DNA from: an archaeon
Lineage (GTDB): Archaea; Asgardarchaeota; Hermodarchaeia; Hermodarchaeales; Hermodarchaeaceae
Reading direction: 5' to 3'
NCBI GenBank assembly: GCA_016550405.1
Contig: JABXGX010000072.1
Coordinates: forward strand, 1 to 18,454
DNA length: 18,454 bases
Shown: positions 1 through 7,368 of the stretch, in pieces
How positions within the stretch are numbered: position 1 is the stretch's first letter
Layout of the letters: each line of letters opens with the position of its first letter
The notes under the pieces: generated by a model
Told to the model about the DNA's origin: nothing
The model's input: only the letters and a program-made list of their open reading frames with translations
Databases searched by the model: none
Translations under genes and position numbers: made by a program

Positions 1-1169
1 AAGTGGTCTTCAGCTTCTTGCAAAGCTGTTATCAGAATTTCAAAAACTTGTGGAGGTAGATATTGCCTTAGTTGTTCCGCCCCAATTGCCTCCGAAGTTG
101 TGGCTTCGAGAATATTGATAATCTGATCTCCCTCAAGAACAACTTGGCTGCTGGAGATTTCGTTTCTAATTTTATCATTTGCCCATATTTCTGTTTCACT
201 TACCTTGGTTTCAAACACCTGTGATGCCGAACGGAGACGATCATACTCTGCATCAGCCCCGATTGAAAGGTCCCCAGTTCCTGTAATCTTTCCAACAAGT
301 TCGATTAATTCGTTGAGTGCAGGAAGATCAATTTTGTTAATGAATGCCTGAAGAGCTGGTGTTGAGGGAAGTTGGGTCATTGCTTCAGCAGCTGCGCATA
401 TTGCTAGAATCGTGTCGTGGTTTGTTGCATAAAAAGAGATAATTGATTCAGGAGAAACATCTGCAATGCTAAACTCGCTTTTGAGTATATCGAGATTCCC
501 TGCGTGTTCTGCAATTCCACTTACACTGCCCATTTCTAGTGAGGCAATCACATAGTCATATGATTGGAGATATTCGTCTAATCGTTCACCAGGTTTCAGT
601 TGAATAATTCTTGAAGTCTTGTTTGCACCAAATTCCTTCAGTTGTTGATATGCGGCTTCGTTATCTGTAAGTATCACTCTCCATGTCGCTAATGAGAGAT
701 TTGCTCCCCGTCTTAGTGGCCTTGCATTTGAGAGAAGCTGACCTAATTGATCGAGTTGATTCGGGTTGCTTTTTTTCACTAGTTCTTCTGCTTGTTGAAA
801 CCATTGAAGCCTTTTCTTTATAGTTTCAATTTTCGTTGAGGGGAGAGGATAGTAGAGTGAGAGTTTATCCTTGGCAAACAAGCTATTTGCATACGATTGA
901 ATTATTGTGAGAATTTTTGTATAAATTTCCTGGATATCCTTGGTCTTCAACACTTCAAAGGCACTAATACCTTCGCGAAGTGCATAGGCTTCTTGTACGA
1001 TATCTAATGCCTTTTTCTTTCCAACCCCAGGTATACCTGCGAGTGTTGCTACTTGTGCATTCACTATAATGTTTAGGGCTGCATTTTCTGACCCAAAGAT
1101 ATCAATTAGTTTCTGGATAAGGCGGGGCCCTACACCTGGAATTTGGTCGAGTCGATCAAGCTCTGGCAA
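1..1169 (-). CDS. Helix-hairpin-helix protein, probable archaeal MutS-related protein (N-terminal part)
   Basis: About 389 residues are present and the gene runs off the left edge, so the C-terminus is missing. The first 60 residues hold two helix-hairpin-helix repeats, IPGVGPRL and IPGVGKKKA, which bind DNA backbone non-specifically. A long, mostly helical region follows. I recognise the layout (double HhH, then text like YANSLFAKDKLSLYYPLP) as resembling archaeal MutS-family proteins, which carry a MutS ATPase domain further on. That domain would lie outside this window, so the family call is an inference. TTG at 1169 is preferred as start: AAGGGAGGA precedes it by about 6 bases and a TATA-like box lies near 1213, whose expected transcription start (about 1187) is downstream of the in-frame ATG at 1196. 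Alternative: another HhH-containing repair or recombination protein. Confidence 0.55.
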   Translation of the reverse strand, partial: MPELDRLDQIPGVGPRLIQKLIDIFGSENAALNIIVNAQVATLAGIPGVGKKKALDIVQEAYALREGISAFEVLKTKDIQEIYTKILTIIQSYANSLFAKDKLSLYYPLPSTKIETIKKRLQWFQQAEELVKKSNPNQLDQLGQLLSNARPLRRGANLSLATWRVILTDNEAAYQQLKEFGANKTSRIIQLKPGERLDEYLQSYDYVIASLEMGSVSGIAEHAGNLDILKSEFSIADVSPESIISFYATNHDTILAICAAAEAMTQLPSTPALQAFINKIDLPALNELIELVGKITGTGDLSIGADAEYDRLRSASQVFETKVSETEIWANDKIRNEISSSQVVLEGDQIINILEATTSEAIGAEQLRQYLPPQVFEILITALQEAEDH

Positions 1170-1208
1170 ATAGTATCCTCCCTTGATACAGTGCATCTTA
1201 GGATACTG

Positions 1209-1216
1209 TATTTAAT
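1209..1216 (-). promoter_or_regulatory. TATA-like box of the helix-hairpin-helix gene
   Basis: Reads ATTAAATA on the minus strand within a longer A/T run. Its centre is about 44 bases from the TTG start, leaving a leader of roughly 18 bases that contains the AAGGGAGGA ribosome binding site. The spacing argues against the upstream ATG at 1196. Seen by eye; no scoring was done. Confidence 0.5.
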
Positions 1217-1311
1217 TTCTACCCCCCTTCATAGAAGTGTACAAATGACTTTTTAAGGAGCATATGAGTTTGGCTGAGATTACTCCTAAAGTACCTAGGG
1301 GCTAGTGAACA

Positions 1312-2691
1312 GTGACTCAAATTCTCTATTTAGCGCTAATCGGACTTCTTGTAGCCTTCATAGTGACCTTCATTGTGATGCCTTATATCATCAAAATAAT
1401 GAAGCGAAGAGATATTGTTGGAGTTGATGTACATAAATTAAAGAAACCTGAAGTCGCCGAAATGGGTGGTCTGGGAATCCTCTTTGGCTTAATCATAGCC
1501 TGTTTGGTATTGTTTCTTGGTTCTGGATTCATTGATTTAGGTTTCTTTGATATCCGGATCTTAATCTTTCTTGCTGTTCTTTTTATCGCTGGGTTAATTG
1601 GTATAATTGATGATTTGAAGGCTCTGGGACCCAAAGTCAAACCACTTTTGACAATGCTTGCATGTCTACCAATTCTTCTGTATACATGGACTCTGGGATT
1701 AATCCCTCCCTTCCTGCCTGCCTATATTCCTGCACCATATTTGCCCTTCCTTGGGGCAGCGCGGTTAAGCATTGTGTACCCGCTCATCCTTATTCCCCTA
1801 GCTATCGCCATCACATCTAACGCTGTGAACATGTCTGATGTTTTCAATGGCGTGATGCCGCTTACAACGATTATCATGTTCTTTGCGCTTCTCATTGTAT
1901 CAGTGTTTATGATGCTCATTGGAATTGCAGAGGCAGGTTTAGGGCTATTATTTTCTTCCATTATGATTGGAGCGCTTTTCGCTTACTATTATTACAATCG
2001 ATATCCTGCAAAGGTGTTTGCGGGTGATACGGGTTCTCTTCTTGTGGGAGCAGCGTTTGGAGCTACCGCGATTATGGGGCGATTGGAAATCGTGGCAATC
2101 ATAGCACTCTTACCTGCAATTATGAATGCATTTTATAGTCTAGTAAGCATTGGTGGATTGCTCGAAAGACGCCAGATGAAGGCTAGACCAACCGTGTTTC
2201 AAGAAGATGGAACTTTAGCCGCTTCAAACGATGCGAATGCGCCTCTTACTTTAACCCGTTTGGTCGTTGCAAGAGGTCCATTAACAGAGCAGCTTATTAC
2301 TTTGTCATTAGCCACTCTTACTCTTGCTAGCAGTATTCTAGCAATTTTAACTGTGTTTTTGATTCCATTTACCCCGGGCATAATCATTTCGTGGCCATTT
2401 TCGTTAATCTTGCTTTTAGTACCAGCCTTCTTAATTTTAGGTGTCTATTTGGTGCTTCGGAAGAAAGACCAGTTAGGTTATCGGTTAGCAGGTCTTGTGG
2501 CGATAATGGTTGGAGTTTGGGCCCTTGGGATGGCTGGATTTGCATTATTGGATTACCTGTTATCCTATTTCCAGAGTCTTTGGTGGCCAGTTGTTGGGTT
2601 CCTATTTGTGTTTGGTTGGTTGACTTTGTGGTATTATTCAACTCGCCTGTATTTCAGATACGAAATGAAGAATTCGCATTCAATCACTTGA
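1312..2691 (+). CDS. Polyprenyl-phosphate GlcNAc-1-phosphate transferase (GPT/ALG7-MraY-WecA superfamily, glycosyltransferase family 4)
   Basis: A polytopic membrane enzyme of 459 residues. The family transfers a sugar-1-phosphate from a UDP-sugar to a polyprenyl or dolichyl phosphate, the first committed step of lipid-linked oligosaccharide assembly on the cytoplasmic membrane face. Visible landmarks: MGG at 51-53; IIDD at 98-101, followed by a lysine-rich stretch as in eukaryotic ALG7; an N-x-x-N loop at 170-180 (NAVNMSDVFNG); FAGDTGSLLVGA at 236-247; and a basic loop RPTVFQEDGTL at 292-302 typical of archaeal GPT homologues. Residues after about 325 add four or more extra hydrophobic helices, longer than the usual enzyme of roughly 320 to 410 residues. 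GTG at 1312 is the start; a TTTTTAAG element near 1254 could be the promoter. The gene overlaps the convergent TrmB-like gene by 8 bases. Sugar specificity is inferred from family resemblance. Confidence 0.85.
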   Translation: MTQILYLALIGLLVAFIVTFIVMPYIIKIMKRRDIVGVDVHKLKKPEVAEMGGLGILFGLIIACLVLFLGSGFIDLGFFDIRILIFLAVLFIAGLIGIIDDLKALGPKVKPLLTMLACLPILLYTWTLGLIPPFLPAYIPAPYLPFLGAARLSIVYPLILIPLAIAITSNAVNMSDVFNGVMPLTTIIMFFALLIVSVFMMLIGIAEAGLGLLFSSIMIGALFAYYYYNRYPAKVFAGDTGSLLVGAAFGATAIMGRLEIVAIIALLPAIMNAFYSLVSIGGLLERRQMKARPTVFQEDGTLAASNDANAPLTLTRLVVARGPLTEQLITLSLATLTLASSILAILTVFLIPFTPGIIISWPFSLILLLVPAFLILGVYLVLRKKDQLGYRLAGLVAIMVGVWALGMAGFALLDYLLSYFQSLWWPVVGFLFVFGWLTLWYYSTRLYFRYEMKNSHSIT

Positions 2692-3514
2692 CCATAGATT
2701 TAGATTTTCCCTTTTGCCATCGGTATTCAAAGCTTTGCTGAAATATCGCGACAATCCCCTCGTTTGCTGAAAAACTTGGTCTGTATACATATCTCGGATG
2801 CCCACGGTTCCGTTGAGGAGAAGCCCAAATAAGAAATACTACCTTTGAGGAGTCAGCTAGGGTTCCTCGGACTGGAAATTTCAAATCTGATGGTTGGCGA
2901 ACCCCCGCCTTCATTGATTTGAGTTTCTCGACGACATTATGTGTTACGGGGTGTTCCATGTTCATTAACACTCGAATTTTTACGCCTCGTGCTAGGGCTT
3001 TTTTCAAGTCCTTTTCGACTTCGTCGAACCAACTAAAGATATCTGTAAAGATGTCAAGTGTCTTTTCTGCCCCAATAATTAGTTTCTTAGTTCGTTTCTC
3101 AGTTTGGGCCAAATTTTCTAATGATTCTAGGAGATCCTCGGGTTTTATTCGAAGCCTTTCGCGCCAGAATATCGGGGAAAGCACTTCTTTGACTTCTTGA
3201 CTTGTTTGTTCAAGTTGACGTATTGATTCATCTACAGAACGTTTTCTTATCTCGAGAAGATTCTGAAAGCCCTCTTCTGGACTTAGGATTTCAAATTTCT
3301 TTGGTCGTCCTTCGATGATAACTATTAATCCCATATCCCGAAGGTTTTCGAGGACCCCATACACTCTGGGAATTGGAATATTCGCGTTTCGGGCTACTTC
3401 TTCTGCATTCATTTTCGCTCCTTCAACGAGAACGAGGTATGCTTGGGATTCGTATTCGGTTAACCCTAGTTGGCGGAGTCGTTCTGCTGCTTCCGAGAGT
3501 GACATGATTATCAT
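2684..3514 (-). CDS. TrmB-family transcriptional regulator
   Basis: 276 residues. The N-terminal 75 residues form a winged helix-turn-helix of the TrmB type (LTEYESQAYLVLVEG, then NIPIPRVYGVLENLRDMGLI). A coiled-coil linker spans about 80-115. A C-terminal half of the PLD-like TrmB domain follows (KKLIIGAEKTLDIFTDIFSWFDE, ARGVKIRVLMN). TrmB proteins are archaeal regulators, often responding to sugars, that bind palindromic operators. ATG at 3514 or 3505 can start the gene; AGGAG lies upstream near 3530. A perfect 15-base palindrome covers both candidate start codons. It is divergent from the sugar dehydrogenase gene and convergent with the GPT gene, so local control of glycan genes is plausible but unproven. 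No sugar-binding residues can be confirmed by eye. Confidence 0.85.
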   Translation of the reverse strand: MIIMSLSEAAERLRQLGLTEYESQAYLVLVEGAKMNAEEVARNANIPIPRVYGVLENLRDMGLIVIIEGRPKKFEILSPEEGFQNLLEIRKRSVDESIRQLEQTSQEVKEVLSPIFWRERLRIKPEDLLESLENLAQTEKRTKKLIIGAEKTLDIFTDIFSWFDEVEKDLKKALARGVKIRVLMNMEHPVTHNVVEKLKSMKAGVRQPSDLKFPVRGTLADSSKVVFLIWASPQRNRGHPRYVYRPSFSANEGIVAIFQQSFEYRWQKGKSKSMVK

Positions 3515-3516
3515 GT
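3502..3516. promoter_or_regulatory. 15-base palindrome over the TrmB-like start codon, candidate operator
   Basis: The arms ACATGAT and ATCATGT are exact inverted copies around a single central base. The element covers both candidate ATG codons (3514 and 3505) of the TrmB-like gene. TrmB regulators bind palindromes of similar size, so autoregulation is possible. Part of the symmetry could be chance, because ATG and CAT are themselves reverse complements. Confidence 0.35.
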
Positions 3517-3577
3517 TTCATTTAGAATTCTCCTAAATTATCGTTTCGAATAAACTGGTTTAAACGTAACATCGGTA

Positions 3578-3587
3578 ACTTTTTAGG
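3578..3587 (+). promoter_or_regulatory. TATA-like element before the sugar dehydrogenase operon
   Basis: Reads ACTTTTTAGG. The expected transcription start, about 25 bases from its centre, falls near 3609, so the mRNA would be leaderless at GTG 3612 or have a leader of about 10 bases to ATG 3621. No Shine-Dalgarno sequence is visible, which fits. A GTTTAAAC palindrome at 3558-3565 is another TATA-like candidate that could serve either direction. Confidence 0.4.
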
Positions 3588-3611
3588 GAATATTCGATTC
3601 TCTAGCGATAA

Positions 3612-4583
3612 GTGGACACCATGAAACCCCTTGGATTAGGAGTAATCGGAGCCGGAGCGTGGGGAAAAAATCACGTCCGCGTCTTCTCTGAACTAGAGGA
3701 AGCTTCATTGATTGCGATTGCAGATAGAGATCCAACGCGCGCAAAGCCGTTAGCGAAAAAGTTCAATGCGACTTACTACACTCAACCTGAGGAGCTATTA
3801 AAACACAAAGATATCGATGCCGTAACAATATGCACTCCCACAGTAACACATGCTGATTTAGCCTTGGAAGCCGTTTCTGCAGGTAAGCACCTTTTGATTG
3901 AAAAACCTATGACAGATACTGTTCAACAAGCTCAACGTGTAATTGATGCAGCGAAAGAATCGCAGTTGTTCCTTATGGTTGGTTTCGTGGAACGGTTCAA
4001 TCCATCTGTTAATACGGCAGCTGAAGTAATTGACCAAGCCAAAATCGGTGAACTAGTTTTAGGATCAGCCCGACGATTGGGACCCTTTGTACCGGGTCGA
4101 GTGGCAGATATCGGGATAATCAAAGATATGGCAATTCATGACATTGACATTGCCCGTTTCTTAGTCAAACAAGAGGCAACATCAGTTTATGCAATCGCAG
4201 GAAACCTTTACCATAAATACGAGGACCATGCGAACTTAGTAATTCGATTTGATGATAAACCAACATTCTTCATTGAGTGTAATTGGCTGACACCATACAA
4301 ACTCCGAGGATTGAATATCACGGGTTCAGAGGGAGTTATTTCTTTAGATTACATTTCACAGGAGGTGAAAATTGGTACAAGCCAATGGGAACAAAAATCA
4401 ACTTCGCCCTGGGAAGAGCCCCTAAAACGAGAGCTTCAACACTTTGTGAAAAGTGTTTTAGAAAAGAAAGCTCCCCTAACATCTGGTTTAGATGGGCTAG
4501 AAGCCCTTAGGATTGCTGAAGCGGCACTCGAAAGTGCAAAAAATAAACGAATAATCTATCTTGAGGAGTATCGGTCAAGTTGA
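3612..4583 (+). CDS. Gfo/Idh/MocA-family NAD(P)-dependent sugar-nucleotide dehydrogenase
   Basis: 323 residues from GTG 3612; ATG at 3621 (residue 4) is an equally good start. The N-terminal Rossmann fold carries the dinucleotide loop GVIGAGAWGKNH at 10-21. The family lysine lies in EKP at 97-99. The C-terminal catalytic region has DMAIHDIDI at 172-180, supplying the conserved Asp and His. The order RVADIG, then DMAIHDID, resembles archaeal UDP-GlcNAc 3-dehydrogenases, which oxidise C3 of UDP-GlcNAc before amination; bacterial WbpB/WlbA enzymes are relatives. Substrate is therefore inferred as a UDP-N-acetylhexosamine. The stop overlaps the start of the acyltransferase gene, so the two are translationally coupled. 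No DegT-type aminotransferase, the usual middle enzyme, lies within the window. Confidence 0.8.
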   Translation: MDTMKPLGLGVIGAGAWGKNHVRVFSELEEASLIAIADRDPTRAKPLAKKFNATYYTQPEELLKHKDIDAVTICTPTVTHADLALEAVSAGKHLLIEKPMTDTVQQAQRVIDAAKESQLFLMVGFVERFNPSVNTAAEVIDQAKIGELVLGSARRLGPFVPGRVADIGIIKDMAIHDIDIARFLVKQEATSVYAIAGNLYHKYEDHANLVIRFDDKPTFFIECNWLTPYKLRGLNITGSEGVISLDYISQEVKIGTSQWEQKSTSPWEEPLKRELQHFVKSVLEKKAPLTSGLDGLEALRIAEAALESAKNKRIIYLEEYRSS

Positions 4584-5347
4584 ATACACAGATTCATGCA
4601 TCAGCACTTTTAGAAAGGACAGTAAGTCTTGGACATGGATCCATAGTAGAAGCTTTTGTAAACATTAGGGGAAAGGTGGATAGTGGCACACGGTGCTATT
4701 TTGGATCCGGTTGTTTCATTCAGGGTCCAGCTTCTATCGGAAAACAAGTTTATTTCGGAGAAAGAACTACACTCGGTTTCCCAGACCAACAGGCCATTAG
4801 ACAATTTCAGCAGGGTAAAGTTGAACTGCCGTGGGTTGGCTTAAAGGCAACAAAGATTGGCGATGAGTGTATCATCCGATCAGGTACTGTAATTTATGCA
4901 GGGTCTCAATTAGGTTGTAAGGTTCACACAGGTCATAACGTTTTGATTCGAGAACAGGTGAATGTTGGGAATGATTCACTAATCGGCACCGGGGTGATTA
5001 TCGATGGAAAGTCCACTATTGGAGAAAAAGTGTCAATCCAGTCGAATGTATATATCCCGTGGAATACCTTAATCGAAAATCATGTATTTCTCGGACCCAA
5101 TTGCATTCTCACCAATGATAAATATGTAATGCGATTTCCCTTCGAGTTGAAAGGTCCTATCATTCGTGAGGGGGTAAGCGTTGGAGCAGGGGCTGTTATC
5201 ATGCCTAATATTGAAATTGGGGCTGAAGCAGTCATTGGAGCAGGAGCAGTAGTAACAAAGGATGTAGCTCCAAAATCCATTGTTTTTGGAATTCCAGCCA
5301 GAAAGAAAGACACCGTCCCCACATCTTGGAAGAAGCCCTTAGAATAG
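4580..5347 (+). CDS. Left-handed beta-helix (hexapeptide repeat) acyltransferase, probably a sugar-nucleotide N-acetyltransferase
   Basis: 255 residues from a TTG start that overlaps the preceding TGA by three bases; GAGGAG lies about 11 bases upstream at 4563-4568. Nearly the whole protein consists of imperfect hexapeptide repeats, for example ATKIGDECIIRSGT, VNVGNDSLIGTGVIID, STIGEKVSIQSNVYI and IEIGAEAVIGAGAVV. The end, SIVFGIPARKKD, is typical of the WbpD/WlbB-type acetyltransferases. A histidine pair in HTGHNVLI near 113-116 could be catalytic. Family members use acetyl-CoA to acetylate an amino sugar on UDP. Coupling to the dehydrogenase suggests a UDP-GlcNAc(3NAc)-like product. It could alternatively acylate another sugar nucleotide or amino acid. 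Confidence 0.82.
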   Translation: MNTQIHASALLERTVSLGHGSIVEAFVNIRGKVDSGTRCYFGSGCFIQGPASIGKQVYFGERTTLGFPDQQAIRQFQQGKVELPWVGLKATKIGDECIIRSGTVIYAGSQLGCKVHTGHNVLIREQVNVGNDSLIGTGVIIDGKSTIGEKVSIQSNVYIPWNTLIENHVFLGPNCILTNDKYVMRFPFELKGPIIREGVSVGAGAVIMPNIEIGAEAVIGAGAVVTKDVAPKSIVFGIPARKKDTVPTSWKKPLE

Positions 5348-5442
5348 GCGTCTTTCGTTATAAATCTCGATTCAGGGTAATGTATGAATTCAAAGTCGTT
5401 TTGTGGTTACGCTTTCTTTTTTTATTGTTGATAAGAGAATGC

Positions 5443-5449
5443 TTAAATA
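5443..5449 (+). promoter_or_regulatory. TATA-like box inside the upstream part of the ribophorin-like frame
   Basis: Reads TTAAATA in the context GCTTAAATACG. The predicted transcription start is near 5471, just before the GTG codons at 5485 and 5497. A second element, TTATAAAT at 5358-5365, would put transcription start near 5387, just past ATG 5380. Together they favour a start at one of the GTG codons. Confidence 0.4.
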
Positions 5450-5496
5450 CGTTAAAGGAATCGACAAATCGAAACCTGATATCGGTGCGTGTCTTC

Positions 5497-7215
5497 GTGA
5501 AGACTAGAGTTATCCTTTTACTTCTAATGATGTGTCTGCCTATCGTCTTTACATTTGGACCACCGGTTGCTGGTGACGGCTCACAGCTGGTTATTACAAA
5601 CGTTGAACGAAACGCCCATTTCGAAGAATACGGCATGGTTATCTTGACAGATACTATCACGGTCTATAACCCGGGACCCGAACCTGCATTTTCTGTCTTT
5701 ACAGCATATCCTCTTACAAAGGTAGATGAAATCAAGGAATTTCGCGCAGAAACTTTAAACGGCACAGAACTTCATTACCAGCGTGTTCCACTTCTTGGTA
5801 CAAACAGTTCAGGATGGGAAATCTTTCTCCCTGAACCGATTATGCCCTATCAAGACACGATCTTAATTACTCAAATGGCAGTTGAAGGATTAACTTCACA
5901 GACCTCAGCGACAGCGACCTTGGTGTTTTCAATTGTTCCAACTAGTCCTTATTTCATTCAGGAGTATGAAACCACACTCACTTACCATTATGCATTAACA
6001 GCAGCAACACAAGAATACTGGTCAGGAGATAATGTACATCCGTTTTCATTTCTCGAAAGGACGGTCGTTCTAGACTTTATGCCAAATGACTTCCTACCAT
6101 TAGTTACCTATGTAGAACTTTATAGGTCATTAACAGTCGATGCATGGGGTTATCTTCAGGTCCATGAAGCTCATTCTCTCCGTGTAGATAGCCCAAACCC
6201 TGATTTTTCAAATAGTGAACAGAGATGGACAAACATTACTCTAATACTACCACCTGGAAGTGAATTCCTTCGAGTCTATGATCAGGTGGCGAACTTATCC
6301 AGTCAAATCGGAAAGCGAGCTACTGCGATAAACTCAGGAGTAATTTATGTTTTATTCCAATATCATTTACAAAAGGACGATATTTATACAATTTATTTTG
6401 ATTATCGAATTCCCCTCGATCAACGCCAGATTGTGTTGCAAACGGGATTATTTCTCAATGTGCAATTGCACCTTGAATATCCCTTTAGAATTGAAAAACA
6501 GATAACTGAATTCGTGCTTCCAGTTGGAAGCTGGCTTCAAAATATACCTCTTAGAGCCAAAGTCACTGTCACTCCAACAGGCCAATATTTGATTTCTATT
6601 ACCTCTACAAATGTTACCTCAATTTCAAATAACGAAGCCCAGATATTCTATGTATATCCAATTCCTCCAGCATTGGCTCGACCCCTAATCTTCTTTACAA
6701 TTGTGGCACTTTTCTGCCTGGGTTATCTCGCAGTCAGACGAATTTCCTACTTCAGGGAAGAAGAGGAGATTATTGCAGCTGTTGCTGAAGTTGACCCAGC
6801 AATTCTAAGTGAATTCTGTGCCTTATATGGAGAAAAAATCGCACTTTTACTTCAGACCGAACGTTTAGAACAAACAATGCTTCAGGGCAAAATCTCGAAG
6901 CCCAGATATCGAAAGGAGAAGAAGAATTTCGAACGGAAGATGCGTACCCTTGATAGAGAATTATCCGGGAGAAGTCAACCAATAATTGAAGCGGGTGGGA
7001 AATACGAATCTAGCGTCCGCCAACTTGAACTTTTAGAAGCTGAACGTGTTAGTTCCATTGAAGCCCTTCATGCCCTAGAACAACGATATCGACAGAAGCG
7101 TATCACTGCTTCTGTATATCAGAAATTACGAAAAGATTTGCAGAAACGGCGAGATAAATCAGTAAGCCGAATGGATCGTATTCTCTTAAGCCTTCGAGAA
7201 GAATTGACTGGATAA
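5497..7215 (+). CDS. Ribophorin I (OST1)-like membrane protein, candidate oligosaccharyltransferase subunit
   Basis: 572 residues if GTG 5497 is used (GGTG about 9 bases upstream; TATA-like TTAAATA at 5443-5449). GTG 5485 is possible; ATG 5380 is in frame but gives an odd double hydrophobic start. Layout: signal peptide 1-25; an extracytoplasmic, beta-rich region of about 370 residues; one membrane helix at about 396-413; and a cytosolic helical, highly charged tail of about 158 residues. This matches the order and sizes of eukaryotic ribophorin I. Recalled human text lines up locally: TVDAWGYLQVHE (around 213-224) against VSHWGNIAVEE; a following LPPGSEFLRVYDQVANLSS against a similar stretch; and the end MDRILLSL against KIDHILDAL. 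The role in N-glycan transfer is inferred. Alternative: an unrelated surface protein with DUF2207-like topology. Confidence 0.65.
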   Translation: MKTRVILLLLMMCLPIVFTFGPPVAGDGSQLVITNVERNAHFEEYGMVILTDTITVYNPGPEPAFSVFTAYPLTKVDEIKEFRAETLNGTELHYQRVPLLGTNSSGWEIFLPEPIMPYQDTILITQMAVEGLTSQTSATATLVFSIVPTSPYFIQEYETTLTYHYALTAATQEYWSGDNVHPFSFLERTVVLDFMPNDFLPLVTYVELYRSLTVDAWGYLQVHEAHSLRVDSPNPDFSNSEQRWTNITLILPPGSEFLRVYDQVANLSSQIGKRATAINSGVIYVLFQYHLQKDDIYTIYFDYRIPLDQRQIVLQTGLFLNVQLHLEYPFRIEKQITEFVLPVGSWLQNIPLRAKVTVTPTGQYLISITSTNVTSISNNEAQIFYVYPIPPALARPLIFFTIVALFCLGYLAVRRISYFREEEEIIAAVAEVDPAILSEFCALYGEKIALLLQTERLEQTMLQGKISKPRYRKEKKNFERKMRTLDRELSGRSQPIIEAGGKYESSVRQLELLEAERVSSIEALHALEQRYRQKRITASVYQKLRKDLQKRRDKSVSRMDRILLSLREELTG

Positions 7216-7297
7216 CTACAATCTTCTCAAGCCGAAAGACTCAAGAACTACGAACGAAATGAATCGCCTTCAAGGAAATCTAGCCCGGTAGTGTAGC

Positions 7298-7316
7298 GCC
7301 TAGTTAGGGCTGCAAA
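7298..7316 (+). other. Probable D-loop intron of tRNA-Gln
   Basis: The D-arm text GTGTAGC...GGTCAATCATC is split by extra bases that the tRNA-Glu in this window does not have. The best bulge-helix-bulge model pairs TGTA (7293-7296) with TGCA (7311-7314), with bulges GCG and AAA. This removes 19 bases and leaves a D-arm of the same length as in tRNA-Glu. The inner helix is imperfect, so the exact ends could shift by one to three bases. Confidence 0.65.
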
Positions 7317-7340
7317 ATGGTCAATCATCCGGGGCTTTGG

Positions 7341-7368
7341 AACTGTGACTCTAAAGAACAGTAAAGCT
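7341..7368 (+). other. Canonical 37/38 intron of tRNA-Gln
   Basis: A textbook bulge-helix-bulge: anticodon stem CGGGG/CCCCG, central 4-bp helix CTTT (32-35) with AAAG (7363-7366), bulges GGA and CTA, and inner helix CTGT with ACAG. Cutting between the second and third base of each bulge removes 28 bases and restores the loop CTTTGGA. Confidence 0.93.

Noticed and set aside
2391..2741. Open frame of 116 codons on the plus strand over the end of the GPT gene
   Set aside because: It overlaps the GPT frame and the TrmB-like C-terminus, and its composition (alternating Cys, Trp, Ser runs) looks like an out-of-frame reading with no domain or start signal.
3558..3565. GTTTAAAC palindrome between the TrmB-like and dehydrogenase genes
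   Set aside because: An 8-base A/T-rich palindrome of this kind is expected from TATA-like sequence; not separable from a promoter box.
5326..5496. Upstream extension of the ribophorin-like frame
   Set aside because: It overlaps the end of the acyltransferase gene, contains two TATA-like boxes and would place a second hydrophobic stretch before the signal peptide; a GTG start at 5485 or 5497 fits better.
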